From an uncultured Clostridia bacterium (GTDB lineage: Bacteria; Bacillota; Clostridia; Oscillospirales; CAG-272): a stretch of 30,253 nt of DNA. Of this stretch, positions 7,367-14,889 are shown piece by piece (positions within the stretch are counted from its first letter, which is position 1; each line of letters starts with the position of its first letter). A model generated the notes under the pieces. The model made no database searches. It had not been told where the DNA came from and worked only from the letters and a program-made list of their open reading frames with translations. The position numbers were made by a program, and so were the translations under genes. Where the stretch lies: assembly GCA_904501765.1 (NCBI GenBank), contig CAJGCM010000013.1, positions 1 through 30,253 on the forward strand, written 5' to 3'.

Positions 7367-8152
7367 ATGTTTAAAAATATATCTAAGTTGGATATTATCA
7401 CACTCTGCTGTTATGCAATTATCGCGGCTCTTCTCATTACGGGCGTAGTGTGCTCTGCAACTCGCCATAACCAGGATGTTATCGCCGCTACTCCGGATGA
7501 GGCTACGCACGACGAAGCGACACCTGATGAAGTAGTTCCGGAGACGGAAGTGGCGGAACCTACTGAGTGTACAACAGCTCCGGAAATCACTACAGAACCT
7601 AGTATGCCCGTTGTGGATAAAACTAAACCTACAGAACCCGAGCCCACCGAGTCTACTACAAAAAAGCCCTCCAGCAATAAGAAACCCAGCTCCAGCAGTA
7701 ACAAAAGCGAATCCAACAAAAAGCCTTCTAGTAATTCTACCGCTACCAAGGACACTGCCGATAAGGGTAAGATGAGCGAAACCGAGATGTTGGCTTGCGT
7801 TATCTACCAGGAGGTTGGCGGCAGTAAGCACTGTGACGAGTGCAGACGCAGAGTGGCGGATGTGGTACTGAACCGTGTAGCCGATCCCAGATTCCCCAAC
7901 ACGATCGAGAAGGTGCTCACCGCTAAGAACCAGTACGGACGATTCTACTACACCGGTATCAAATGGGCAGACCGTCATACTTGGCCTGGTGAAAAGAAAG
8001 CCGTAGAGAAAGCCTGGAAGATCGCTGAGGAAGTAATGGCTGGTAAGCACAGTGATCTTTACGGCAAGGGCTATGTCTGGCAGGCCGGTTTCAAGCAGGG
8101 TACCTCTGGCTTCTGGTGTTGCGGACATTACTTCGCTAAGGGTAAGGCGTGA
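7367..8152 (+). CDS. SleB-like cell-wall hydrolase with membrane anchor and repetitive linker
   Basis: 261 residues. Start chosen at ATG 7367 because the AAAGG site directly abuts an earlier ATG at 7358. Residues 8-30 form a membrane anchor. Residues 35-140 are a low-complexity linker rich in Thr, Pro, Glu, then Ser, Asn and Lys. Residues 140-261 match Hydrolase_2 (SleB): LACVIYQEVGG with the likely catalytic Glu149, VADVVLNRVADPRFPNTIEKVL, YTGIKWADR and a GHYFAKG end. Such enzymes cleave peptidoglycan glycan strands. This is the second wall hydrolase in the window. The linker would let the domain span the wall from the membrane. Confidence 0.88.
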   Translation: MFKNISKLDIITLCCYAIIAALLITGVVCSATRHNQDVIAATPDEATHDEATPDEVVPETEVAEPTECTTAPEITTEPSMPVVDKTKPTEPEPTESTTKKPSSNKKPSSSSNKSESNKKPSSNSTATKDTADKGKMSETEMLACVIYQEVGGSKHCDECRRRVADVVLNRVADPRFPNTIEKVLTAKNQYGRFYYTGIKWADRHTWPGEKKAVEKAWKIAEEVMAGKHSDLYGKGYVWQAGFKQGTSGFWCCGHYFAKGKA

Positions 8153-8202
8153 TATTTAGTACTCGGCTTCCCTTATTACGCCCGACTTCCAGTCGAACGA
8201 AT

Positions 8203-8229
8203 TCGCGTAGAAAACGCCTTCTTTAATGG
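8203..8229 (+). promoter_or_regulatory. Copy 2 of the TCGCG-N16-TTATGG promoter-like motif
   Basis: TCGCG 8203-8207, TAATGG 8224-8229, spacer exactly 16, AC and T in register. It lies in the 106-base gap before the 8259 gene. The AAGGAGG site is 16 bases past the presumed start G, giving a leader of about 31 bases. Confidence 0.75.
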
Positions 8230-8258
8230 AAAATAATCATTTTAAGGAGGATATACAT

Positions 8259-8450
8259 ATGACTATGAAGGGAATTCTGTATAAGACGGTGATCATGTTC
8301 GTGATCAGCCTGATTCAGATCATCGGGGTCGTTATTGAAGGCATTGGAAGGGTCTTCAGTAAGATTGCCGATTATTTGGCATGGCTGCATGACAGACTGA
8401 TTACACATCTGGAGAACAGGAAGCTCATGGGCAAGTATGCTGCCAAGTGA
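8259..8450 (+). CDS. Small membrane-associated protein
   Basis: 63 residues from ATG 8259, 8 bases after AAGGAGG. An in-frame ATG at 8226 lies inside the promoter-like motif and is not used here. One hydrophobic segment (residues 9-30, VIMFVISLIQIIGVVIEGIG split by few charges), then an amphipathic basic tail ending in RKLMGKYAAK. Single-gene unit between motif copy 2 and a terminator. Function unknown. Confidence 0.7.
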   Translation: MTMKGILYKTVIMFVISLIQIIGVVIEGIGRVFSKIADYLAWLHDRLITHLENRKLMGKYAAK

Positions 8451-8460
8451 GTTCCAGGAG

Positions 8461-8500
8461 GAGAGATCCGGCAAAAATTGCTGGCTCTCTTCTTCTTTTC
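8461..8500 (+). terminator. Intrinsic terminator
   Basis: AGAG..CCGGC pairs with GCTGG..CTCT around AAAAATT, followed by TTCTTCTTTTC. Ends the 8259 gene. Confidence 0.88.
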
Positions 8501-8506
8501 TATTCG

Positions 8507-8527
8507 AAGTATCGTAGATACTGAGAC
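8507..8527 (+). repeat. Post-terminator hairpin element, copy 2
   Basis: AGTATC-GTA-GATACT (8508-8522), a perfect 6-bp stem with a 3-base loop, followed by GAGAC. Directly downstream of the terminator tail. Confidence 0.6.
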
Positions 8528-8582
8528 CAGGTCTGAGCGAAGTTGAGAAAATTAAAAATACTAAAAGGTAGGTGTTCGTATC

Positions 8583-8990
8583 ATGAATTTCGATCCGGTT
8601 GGAACAAACAAGCGAGGGGAGCATTATATGAAGTTTCGTACGCCATTTAGTGTGGTTGAAAAAATTCAGCTGCTGCAACGTTGGATTCTGGTCCAGAGCT
8701 TTGCTTACTACGAACTTAACTCTAACGTTGCTTCGGATTTCAAGTACGACGCCAACGCTAGACAATTGGAGCGACTGGTAATGGATAACCCCGAGGACGC
8801 TAAAAGAAGTAGATATTACGACTACTTCTACGATTTCTTCGATGAGATCGAGGGTACCCATATGACTAGCGGTTTCGACTTGCTAGAGCGTGTGAAGAAA
8901 AAAGACGACAGATTGTATCGTTATATTTGGATGGATGCCGCTCGAGCTCTTGAACTGAAGGCTAAGTACGGCAGTAACGGGATGATTTAA
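8583..8990 (+). CDS. LigA-related protein resembling the N-terminal domain of NAD-dependent DNA ligase
   Basis: 135 residues. The stretch EKIQLLQRWILVQSFAYYEL, continuing with NSNVASDFKYDANARQLERL, resembles the Ia domain of bacterial NAD-dependent DNA ligase (helix, YY, 'SD..YD....L'), which binds NMN. The adenylation domain with its KxDG lysine is absent, so this cannot be a ligase by itself. Stand-alone proteins of this kind are widespread in phages and are often annotated LigA-related. Start ATG 8583 has AGGTAGGT upstream; ATG 8628 after GGGGAG is an alternative. Role unknown: it might bind NAD or a ligase. Confidence 0.7.
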   Translation: MNFDPVGTNKRGEHYMKFRTPFSVVEKIQLLQRWILVQSFAYYELNSNVASDFKYDANARQLERLVMDNPEDAKRSRYYDYFYDFFDEIEGTHMTSGFDLLERVKKKDDRLYRYIWMDAARALELKAKYGSNGMI

Positions 8991-9002
8991 GGAGGAAAAG
9001 GT

Positions 9003-9269
9003 ATGAAAAAGTTTATTTGTATTGTTTTGGTGGTCGTAACTACGATGGTCCTGTTTGCTGGTTGTGGTAATCGGCAGATCATTGACGTGACTTATTCTTA
9101 CGACCGGGCAATTATCCGCCTTCCCAACGGTGAAGTCGTAGACGGTGAGGTTAGTAGTTGGCGTGACTACGATGGCGAGAGTATTCAGATCGTAATCGAT
9201 GGCATCACGTATTATACACAGGCTAGCAACGTGGTCTTGATTCGGGAGAAGGAGGATATTTATGGCTAA
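9003..9269 (+). CDS. Small predicted lipoprotein
   Basis: 88 residues. Signal MKKFICIVLVVVTT then lipobox FAGC with Cys at about 21, closely matching the leader of the 2810 lipoprotein. The mature part is about 68 residues, beta-rich (VTYSYDRAIIRLPNGEVVDGEV), with no motif recognised. Ribosome site AAGGAGG. Probably exported and lipid-anchored; may act in exclusion, but that is not shown. Confidence 0.8.
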   Translation: MKKFICIVLVVVTTMVLFAGCGNRQIIDVTYSYDRAIIRLPNGEVVDGEVSSWRDYDGESIQIVIDGITYYTQASNVVLIREKEDIYG

Positions 9270-9687
9270 CGTGAAGAAGTGCGATCGGTGTGGAAAAGTA
9301 TATCCATGGGAGTACAAGTCCAAGTACGCACGAGTGATGGTGTATGACGAGGAAGGTCACCTCCACAACACCGACCTCTGTCCAGAATGTGACAAGGCTG
9401 CTGTGGAGTGGATGAAGGTTAATGGCATCACTATATCGCCTGAGGATGAGGCGTCATTCACTTTTGATAATAGACGAGATGCTGAGAATTTTATGAGAGA
9501 AATGCGTGCCATCGCCGGGGCATGGGGAACCGCTTCGTTGCTAGATGCTCACGAGATAATTGGGTATTCTGGCGATCGCGATAATGCTCGGAGGGGTTGG
9601 TATAAATCGGCGTTGAGGGATATGAGGATGATGCCGTGTTTTAATAGATACATCGTCAGCTTACCGCATCTCGTCGATATTTATTAA
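9262..9687 (+). CDS. Zinc-binding hypothetical protein
   Basis: 141 residues; overlaps the lipoprotein end by 8 bases, with GAAGGAGG inside that gene. Two CxxC pairs, CDRCG (residue 7) and CPEC (about 39), flank a beta region and likely bind one zinc. The C-terminal half (RDAENFMREMRAIAGAW onward) is polar and helical. Function unknown. Confidence 0.75.
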   Translation: MANVKKCDRCGKVYPWEYKSKYARVMVYDEEGHLHNTDLCPECDKAAVEWMKVNGITISPEDEASFTFDNRRDAENFMREMRAIAGAWGTASLLDAHEIIGYSGDRDNARRGWYKSALRDMRMMPCFNRYIVSLPHLVDIY

Positions 9688-9712
9688 GCTTTTTGAAAGG
9701 GAGTAAAAAAGT

Positions 9713-10114
9713 ATGACTAAAGTAAAAATTCTGTCGGCTGACTATGCCGATATCTTAGAACGGATGATCAATGAATTCTGCCAGAAGCGCTTGGTTCTCG
9801 ATATTAAGTTCAGTACCGCCGCTTACGGCAGGATCGTTGTTTATTCCGCCATGGTTACGTACGAGGGGGATTGACTATGCCTTACTGTTTTTGAATATTT
9901 TGATCCCGAGGCCAACGAGAAGGTTTTCATCGAAGTTGTTAACACCTGTACTCACCACTACACTGGCGAAAAGATGCGATATGTGCGTGAACATTGGGTT
10001 AGTGGATTGTATGGTACCGCCCATTGCAAATACTATTTCCTCAACGAAGAGGCTTGGCAGAAACGTCTTGACCATAGAGTTACCGACGAGACTACGCACA
10101 CAGGTGACGACTAA
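9713..10114 (+). pseudogene. Hypothetical gene interrupted by one in-frame TGA (readthrough candidate)
   Basis: From ATG 9713 (site AAAGGGAG) the frame codes 53 residues and meets TGA at 9872-9874. The same frame continues directly for 79 more codons to TAA at 10112, with clear coding character (LTVFEYFDPEANEKVF, CTHHYTGEKMRY, AWQKRLDH). The stop context is TGA-CTA; TGAC is a weak termination signal in bacteria. TGG to TGA would restore YEGDW. So the gene is either broken, read through, or hit by a sequencing error. A +1-frame reading spanning 9771-10166 has poor composition and is a shadow. I see no SECIS-like hairpin right after the TGA. Confidence 0.65.
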
Positions 10115-10149
10115 ACCTAGTAGATTGATATTTAAGGAGAGGAATCGTA

Positions 10150-10323
10150 ATGCAGACCGGAGATAAATTCTACTGTCCTCGCTGTGGCGCTGAGTACGAA
10201 CTGGACGAATGGGACCAGTTTGACTACGACGCGATCGGTCGATTCGATACAGTGTGTGATGGATGCGAGGTTCTCTTCAGAACACTCAAGGGTGATGATG
10301 GAGAGCCCTTTTCGTATTGTTGA
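10150..10323 (+). CDS. Small zinc-ribbon protein
   Basis: 57 residues from ATG 10150 after AAGGAGAGG. CPRCG (residue 9) and CDGC (about 39) form a CxxC-N-CxxC zinc-binding pair with acidic residues between. Its TGA lies in the junction sequence TTGATATTT. Function unknown. Confidence 0.7.
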   Translation: MQTGDKFYCPRCGAEYELDEWDQFDYDAIGRFDTVCDGCEVLFRTLKGDDGEPFSYC

Positions 10324-10369
10324 TATTTCAGGTCGAACGTAATGAGGCCTGATGGGAGAAAGGAAAAGT

Positions 10370-10768
10370 ATGAGAGTTATATATAACGCATGTTTTGGTG
10401 GATATGGTTTGTCCGAGAAGGCTAAGAAGTTGTATAACGAGAAGGCTGGGGGAAGTGTTAAATACTACGGCAACATTGCGCGTCATGACCCCATTCTAGT
10501 ATCTGTAATCGAGGAACTTGGTGAGGAAGCTAACGGTATGTGCTCGGAATTAGCGCTTATTGATATTCCGGAAGGATACGATTACGTGATCGATGAGTAT
10601 GACGGATTAGAGCGCATAGAGCTCGTACTCCTGGAGGATGTGCTCCGTGACAAAATCCGGGCTGGTGATGAAGAAGAAATCGTTAGGTACGTCATGATGG
10701 TCCACAAATGGGCTGATGTGTATGATGATTTCGTAGTTGATCTGGAGGAGGAAACCGATGAAATCTAA
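10370..10768 (+). CDS. Conserved hypothetical phage protein
   Basis: 132 residues; ATG 10370 is chosen because GAAAGG lies 7 bases before it, whereas the in-frame ATG 10352 lacks a site. Motifs YNACFGGYGLS at the start, NIARHDPILVSVIEELG and YVIDEYDGLE in the centre are a recognisable family found in many phages of Gram-positive bacteria, function unknown. The C-terminal tail is acidic and contains the GGAGGAGG site of the next gene. Confidence 0.8.
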   Translation: MRVIYNACFGGYGLSEKAKKLYNEKAGGSVKYYGNIARHDPILVSVIEELGEEANGMCSELALIDIPEGYDYVIDEYDGLERIELVLLEDVLRDKIRAGDEEEIVRYVMMVHKWADVYDDFVVDLEEETDEI

Positions 10769-11153
10769 ATCACCCACTCCTCAATTCTCGGCTACTATCA
10801 GTAACTTCTGCGGTATGGTTACGGACGCTGTTTCGGACTATGAGTGGAATAGATCTGAGGTTAATAGACTCGACCGGCTTACTCAAGATTACCTTCATAG
10901 ACTTGAGCTGGAAAATCTGGACTACCGTGAACGAGCCAAGGTTGCTACTCAACTATCTAAGTGCAGACAACTTCGCAGGGCTTCTAAGGACACCGTTGAG
11001 ATCCTAGAGCCGTTTATCGAGTTCATCGAGTCCGAGAAAGGTAAGCAGACTATGAATCTCATGAGAGAAGCTCTTGGTAAGACTAGAAAAGTAGAGAAGT
11101 ATATGGAGAACCGGACGTATAGGTATAAGGTACTGGAAGGTCCGTCGACGTGA
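10758..11153 (+). CDS. Conserved hypothetical phage protein, helical
   Basis: 131 residues; ATG 10758 lies 5 bases after GGAGGAGG, overlapping the previous gene by 11 bases. Central motif RLDRLTQDYLHRLELE, then RERAKVATQLSKCRQLRR and RTYRYKVLE near the end, marks a phage family that often follows the 10370 family. The protein is almost all helix with a coiled-coil look. Function unknown. Confidence 0.8.
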   Translation: MKSKSPTPQFSATISNFCGMVTDAVSDYEWNRSEVNRLDRLTQDYLHRLELENLDYRERAKVATQLSKCRQLRRASKDTVEILEPFIEFIESEKGKQTMNLMREALGKTRKVEKYMENRTYRYKVLEGPST

Positions 11154-11168
11154 GATTGGAGGAGGAGT

Positions 11169-11342
11169 ATGTTCGATATTACATATGAATTGAGAAAATG
11201 TAAGGAGTGCAGCTGTTCCAGATGTTTTCTGAACGGATCTGACGGTTGCTACGTTGAAATCGCCATCAAGGAGCTCGGTCGTTACGAGCAGGCGATGGAT
11301 TCCATTGGAATGGATGAGGAGGAACATAATTATGCTGATTAA
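11169..11342 (+). CDS. Small Cys-rich hypothetical protein
   Basis: 57 residues; GGAGGAGG is immediately upstream of ATG 11169. CKECSCSRCF (residues 11-20) and a later GCYVE suggest metal binding. It overlaps the RNA ligase start by 11 bases, and its last codons (GATGAGGAGGAAC) hold that gene's ribosome site, so the two are probably coupled in translation. Confidence 0.7.
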   Translation: MFDITYELRKCKECSCSRCFLNGSDGCYVEIAIKELGRYEQAMDSIGMDEEEHNYAD

Positions 11343-12510
11343 CGGAAAGAGAGCCCTCGCATACGTCGTCACGATTGACGAGATTAAACCTATCGAAGGC
11401 TATGACCGTGTGGAATACGCTAGAACCAACGGCTGGTGGTGTATTATCAGTAAAAACGACAACATCCAGGTTGGTGATAAGTGCGTATATTTCGAAGTAG
11501 ACAGTAAGGTTAACTCTGAGGACGCACGATTCGCATTTCTGGATAAGCGTCATTATAAGATCAAGACACAAAAAATGTGCAAAGTTGTTTCTCAGGGTTT
11601 ACTTATGCCTCTGAAGTTATTCCCCGAACTTGGTGACGCGGAAGTGAATACCGATGTCACTGATATCCTCAAAGTTACATACTCCGCCGACGATGATAAT
11701 GTCCGCAAAAACAAACCTAATCCCGATGCTAAGTATAACTCAATGGCTGCTCGTCACAAAAATATTTTCAAGCAGAAGTGGGCTCGATGGCTGATGAAGC
11801 GCGCTTGGGGTAGAAAGCTAATGTTTGCCATTTTCGGTAGAAAGAAAGATAATCCTCGCGGGTGGCCTACTCATTTCCAGTATATTCACAAGACCGACGA
11901 GGAGCGATGCGAGAATATTCCTTGGGTGCTGAAGATCGAAGATCCTCTGGTGGTGACCGAGAAGCTGGATGGCACATCCTGCACTTATATTCTGGAGCGG
12001 AAGGGTAAGAACAAGTTTGAGTTCTATGTCCTGTCTCGTAACATTCGGCAGCAGGATGAGAACCAGAAGACCTATCACGACCACAATATCTACTGGGACT
12101 TGGCGTTTAAGTATGATATTGAGAATAAGATGCGTCGGTATATGATGGAATACCCTCATTTGAACTACGTCTGTATTCAGGGTGAGGGTGTTGGTACTGT
12201 CCAGGGCAATCCCCTGAAGCTGGATGAAGACGATCTGTATGTCTTTAACTTCATCACTTCCGATGCCGGTAGATATCCTTCTACTACCGCTAAGGTTATC
12301 ATCAATACTATGTTTGGCATGAAGTTTGTCCCTATTCTGGATGAGAACTATCGCATGCCTGACAATATGGAGGAATTCAAGCAGTATGCCGACGGTCCTT
12401 CTGCAGTCAATCCCAAGGTCAAGCGCGAAGGTGTCGTTATTCGCAACCCTAAGGACGATTTTAGCTTTAAGAATGTTTCGCGGGAATACTTGCTGAAGCA
12501 TGGTGGATGA
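11332..12510 (+). CDS. Rnl5-like RNA ligase
   Basis: 392 residues from ATG 11332 (GGAGGAAC upstream). Residues 1-115 form an OB-fold-like N-terminal module (NGWWCIISKNDNIQVGDKCVYF), as in the Deinococcus RNA ligase (Rnl5) family. Residues 190-392 form the nucleotidyltransferase domain: Lys211 in TEKLDGTS is the KxDG nucleophile that is adenylylated, followed by FYVLSRNIRQ, CIQGEGVG, LYVFNF and a terminal KREGVVIRN with motif V-type lysine. Such ligases seal 5'-phosphate/3'-OH RNA nicks. It complements RtcB, which joins the other kind of end, so the phage can repair both break types. Substrate not determined by sequence. Confidence 0.88.
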   Translation: MLINGKRALAYVVTIDEIKPIEGYDRVEYARTNGWWCIISKNDNIQVGDKCVYFEVDSKVNSEDARFAFLDKRHYKIKTQKMCKVVSQGLLMPLKLFPELGDAEVNTDVTDILKVTYSADDDNVRKNKPNPDAKYNSMAARHKNIFKQKWARWLMKRAWGRKLMFAIFGRKKDNPRGWPTHFQYIHKTDEERCENIPWVLKIEDPLVVTEKLDGTSCTYILERKGKNKFEFYVLSRNIRQQDENQKTYHDHNIYWDLAFKYDIENKMRRYMMEYPHLNYVCIQGEGVGTVQGNPLKLDEDDLYVFNFITSDAGRYPSTTAKVIINTMFGMKFVPILDENYRMPDNMEEFKQYADGPSAVNPKVKREGVVIRNPKDDFSFKNVSREYLLKHGG

Positions 12511-12519
12511 GGAGGAACT

Positions 12520-12786
12520 ATGTACAACAAAAAATATCGTCTCGAGAACTTCGAGGAATTCAACGGACATAATCCTATGTACGCGACTATGTTAGACTGC
12601 GTTTGTTATCCGGCATATTTCAACGTTGGCGAGAGAGGTTGGTTTTTATGTGTGACTGATAATTGGTCTGGGACGACCCACAGAGTTCACACGTCTATCG
12701 TTAAGGACGTCAAGTACACTCGCGATAATAAGATTATCGTCACTACTCAGAATACTAGATTGACATTCTCGCTGATTAGCGAGTGA
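12520..12786 (+). CDS. Hypothetical protein
   Basis: 88 residues after GAGGAGGAACT, 9 bases past the ligase stop. Beta-rich with several aromatic residues (ERGWFLCVTDNW) and a repeated Thr/Val pattern at the end. No known motif. Its TGA overlaps the recurrent TGATATTT junction sequence. Function unknown. Confidence 0.7.
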   Translation: MYNKKYRLENFEEFNGHNPMYATMLDCVCYPAYFNVGERGWFLCVTDNWSGTTHRVHTSIVKDVKYTRDNKIIVTTQNTRLTFSLISE

Positions 12787-12803
12787 TATTTGGAGGAGTA
12801 ACA

Positions 12804-13151
12804 ATGAAACCTAGCGATTACATATTTAAAGTCGGAGATGAAGTCATCGACATCGAGGGCATTAAAGGTGTCGTGACTGATATTTGCGAGTGTAATAGAT
12901 GCAAGCAACGAGGGTTCTTCGAGCTCGAGTGGATGGATGAGGAAAACGAGTATTACTACATCACCGACCATGCCGCTAAGAACGGTTTCGTCGACTATTA
13001 TAAAATCGGCAACTATCGCTTTAACGGGTTTAGACGTGATCTCGTAGAAGCTGAGATCGAGGGCTATGAGGACGAGTTGGCTCGATTGAGAAAGCGACTG
13101 CAGCTAATCGAGGAGCTTGAGAAGGGTGGGGAAGAGGAGAATGATCATTAA
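12804..13151 (+). CDS. Hypothetical phage protein with Cys pair and coiled-coil end
   Basis: 115 residues; ATG 12804 follows TGGAGGAG. The N-terminal part (VGDEVIDIEGIKGVVTDI) looks like a small beta-barrel of the SH3 or Tudor type, then CECNRCKQRG. The C-terminus is a charged helix (EIEGYEDELARLRKRLQ). Overlaps the next gene by 11 bases. Function unknown. Confidence 0.7.
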   Translation: MKPSDYIFKVGDEVIDIEGIKGVVTDICECNRCKQRGFFELEWMDEENEYYYITDHAAKNGFVDYYKIGNYRFNGFRRDLVEAEIEGYEDELARLRKRLQLIEELEKGGEEENDH

Positions 13152-13398
13152 GCCCTGCCCCTTCTGCGGGGATATTCCGTATCTGGAGAAGAAGCCTTTA
13201 TGGCGGAAATACAATGACGGCACAACTCACGGGTATTATGGCTGCTATGAGTACGAGATCAAGTGCTCCAATGTTAAGTGCGGGTGTCGTGTTAATCTCG
13301 GTCGGAACGATACTATCTATAACGATGATGAGGCTGCCAGGAAGAATGCTATTGATGCCTGGAATCGTAGAGCTGGAGATACCGAGGAGGAAGTATGA
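13141..13398 (+). CDS. Lar-like restriction alleviation family protein
   Basis: 85 residues. KPCPFCGD at the start, later CSNVKCGC, and the ending A.KNAIDAWNRRA are the signature of the Lar family. Rac-prophage Lar reduces restriction by host type I enzymes; many phage members are only zinc-ribbon proteins of unknown role. ATG 13141 follows GGGGAAGAGG and overlaps the upstream stop; the ATGA join couples it to the next gene. Family call is good, function uncertain. Confidence 0.75.
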   Translation: MIIKPCPFCGDIPYLEKKPLWRKYNDGTTHGYYGCYEYEIKCSNVKCGCRVNLGRNDTIYNDDEAARKNAIDAWNRRAGDTEEEV

Positions 13399-13562
13399 AA
13401 CATATCAAATACCGATTACTGAGATGGCTTTTAAACGATATTTGTACGAAAAGCGACTGTAAGAATTGTGCGTTATTTGACTCATGCAGCGACTGTGCTT
13501 GTTACGAAGACCTCCTGTTTGTTCAAGCCAGACGAGTGTGGGGTGTGGAGGACAAACTATGA
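13395..13562 (+). CDS. Small Cys-rich protein
   Basis: 55 residues; ATG overlaps the Lar-like stop (ATGA) with GAGGAGG upstream. Seven Cys residues, including CKNCALFDSCSDCACYE, suggest one or two zinc sites. Overlaps the next gene by ATGA. Function unknown. Confidence 0.65.
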   Translation: MKHIKYRLLRWLLNDICTKSDCKNCALFDSCSDCACYEDLLFVQARRVWGVEDKL

Positions 13563-13822
13563 CACCTGATTACACCATCAATGATGCCTGGGAGGATGGT
13601 TACGAGGTAGGGTACGAACGCGGGATTATGCGCATGATGGAATATATGATAGAGAACCATGAGCCCGGCTTGGTTGATGACGATGTACACCACATTACCA
13701 GATGGCTGGCCGAGCGAGCGCCTATTCAGAAGTCTAAGGACGAGTGGTATGAATTTCTGAAGAAGGTGTGCGTTAGTGTCGAGCGTATTGGGTATACGCC
13801 TTTGAGGATTAAGGAGGGGTGA
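13559..13822 (+). CDS. Hypothetical protein
   Basis: 87 residues from ATG 13559, coupled to the previous stop; GGAG lies 9 bases upstream. Acidic start (NDAWEDGYEVGYERGIMRMM) with repeated G-Y/E helix pattern. An extended in-frame reading back to 13484 lacks a ribosome site. Function unknown. Confidence 0.7.
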   Translation: MTPDYTINDAWEDGYEVGYERGIMRMMEYMIENHEPGLVDDDVHHITRWLAERAPIQKSKDEWYEFLKKVCVSVERIGYTPLRIKEG

Positions 13823-13825
13823 AAT

Positions 13826-14170
13826 ATGTTAGAACCGAGATCTATCGAGAAAGTTCAACTTGACGGCTTGAAGCTGAATCGCGACGACCAAGGCTATTAT
13901 CTTTCTGCACAATATACCATCGAAGATAGAGGTACTATCAAAGAAGTATGTTTTCCTAAGATTAGATTAAAAATCGGGGAAGATAGGTTACATATCGAGT
14001 ATACTTACAATTCTTGTAGGGTTGACATGGGATGCGGTTCGTGGCTAGTAGAGCCAAATATAATCGGTGTCTATTACACTGAGAAAGTGATTGGCGAAAA
14101 GATTTACGAAATGACTCTTTCTGAGATCGAGAAGAAACTTGGATATAAAGTGAAGATCGTTAGCGAGTGA
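13826..14170 (+). CDS. Hypothetical protein
   Basis: 114 residues; AAGGAGGGG upstream of ATG 13826. Beta-rich, alternating hydrophobic pattern (VCFPKIRLKIGEDRLHIEYTY), a CRVDMGCG segment and a helical end. No recognised family. Followed directly by a membrane protein. Confidence 0.65.
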   Translation: MLEPRSIEKVQLDGLKLNRDDQGYYLSAQYTIEDRGTIKEVCFPKIRLKIGEDRLHIEYTYNSCRVDMGCGSWLVEPNIIGVYYTEKVIGEKIYEMTLSEIEKKLGYKVKIVSE

Positions 14171-14178
14171 GGTGGACA

Positions 14179-14439
14179 ATGTTAATTCTACATATTCTTT
14201 TTGGCATATTCTCTATAGGTATCATAAGTCTCATCGAATTATGGCTTATTAGCGAGACATTCTATGATGGTGATGACTTCGATTTCTCCACCTTCAACCC
14301 TGTTAAGAATTATGACAGATGGACTAGCATGAACTGGTTTGGTGTAATACTATTTACGCTGATGCTGAACCTTATCTGCCCTGGGCTGGCGGTAGGTTAT
14401 TGGTTTTGGAAACTCTGTACGGTCGGGAGAAAGGAGTAA
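14179..14439 (+). CDS. Small two-span membrane protein
   Basis: 86 residues from ATG 14179 with GAGGTGG upstream; a GTG at 14167 in the same frame would overlap the previous stop. Hydrophobic segments at about residues 2-24 and 53-78 with a polar DGDDFDFSTFNPVKNYD loop. Its last codons contain the AAAGGAG site for ssb. Function unknown. Confidence 0.7.
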   Translation: MLILHILFGIFSIGIISLIELWLISETFYDGDDFDFSTFNPVKNYDRWTSMNWFGVILFTLMLNLICPGLAVGYWFWKLCTVGRKE

Positions 14440-14441
14440 AA

Positions 14442-14876
14442 ATGTTAAATCATATTACTATTATGGGTCGCTTGACTAGAGACCCTGAACTGAGACGCAC
14501 TGGAACTGGACTCGCAGTTGCCAGTTTTAGTGTCGCTGTCGAACGGGACTATCCCAACAAAGATACCGGCGAGAAAGAAGTAGATTATATCGACTGTGTC
14601 GCTTGGCGGCAGACAGGCGAGTTCGTCAGTAAATATTTTACCAAGGGTTCCATGATCGTAGTCTCTGGTAGATTACAGATTCGGACCTGGACGGATAAGG
14701 ATGGTAACAAGCGTAAGACAGCCGAGATTGTTGCCGACAACGTATATTTCGGTGGGAGTAAGAAAAAGAGCGAGTCGAATAATTCTTACGGCAGCTACTC
14801 CTATCCGTATGTTTCCACTGGCGGCGACTTTGCGATGCTGGAGGATGACGATCCCGACGCTGTGCTGCCGTTTTGA
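14442..14876 (+). CDS. ssb: Single-stranded DNA-binding protein
   Basis: 144 residues. The OB fold starts LNHITIMGRLTRDPELRRTGTG and runs through YIDCVAWRQTGEFVSKYFTKG to about residue 105. A Ser/Asn/Tyr/Gly linker follows, then the acidic tip DDDPDAVLPF. This tip recruits replication and repair proteins in bacterial SSBs, so the phage protein can probably dock with host partners. Start ATG 14442 has AAAGGAG 6 bases upstream. Expected to coat ssDNA in phage replication and recombination. Confidence 0.97.
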   Translation: MLNHITIMGRLTRDPELRRTGTGLAVASFSVAVERDYPNKDTGEKEVDYIDCVAWRQTGEFVSKYFTKGSMIVVSGRLQIRTWTDKDGNKRKTAEIVADNVYFGGSKKKSESNNSYGSYSYPYVSTGGDFAMLEDDDPDAVLPF

Positions 14877-14889
14877 ACCAATCGAATAA

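Noticed and set aside
7411..8128. Long minus-strand frames opposite the SleB-like gene
   Set aside because: Low-complexity Val/Leu/Gly/Ser products that mirror the repetitive linker; shadows of the + strand gene.
8583..8990. NAD-dependent DNA ligase
   Set aside because: Only a small N-terminal-domain-like segment; no KxDG lysine or OB fold.
9872..9874. TGA as selenocysteine codon
   Set aside because: No stable hairpin is visible just downstream and the position does not match any selenoprotein family I know.
9771..10166. 131-codon frame overlapping the TGA-interrupted gene
   Set aside because: Composition rich in Arg, Ser, Thr and Pro, no ribosome site; the other + frame has clear coding character on both sides of the TGA.
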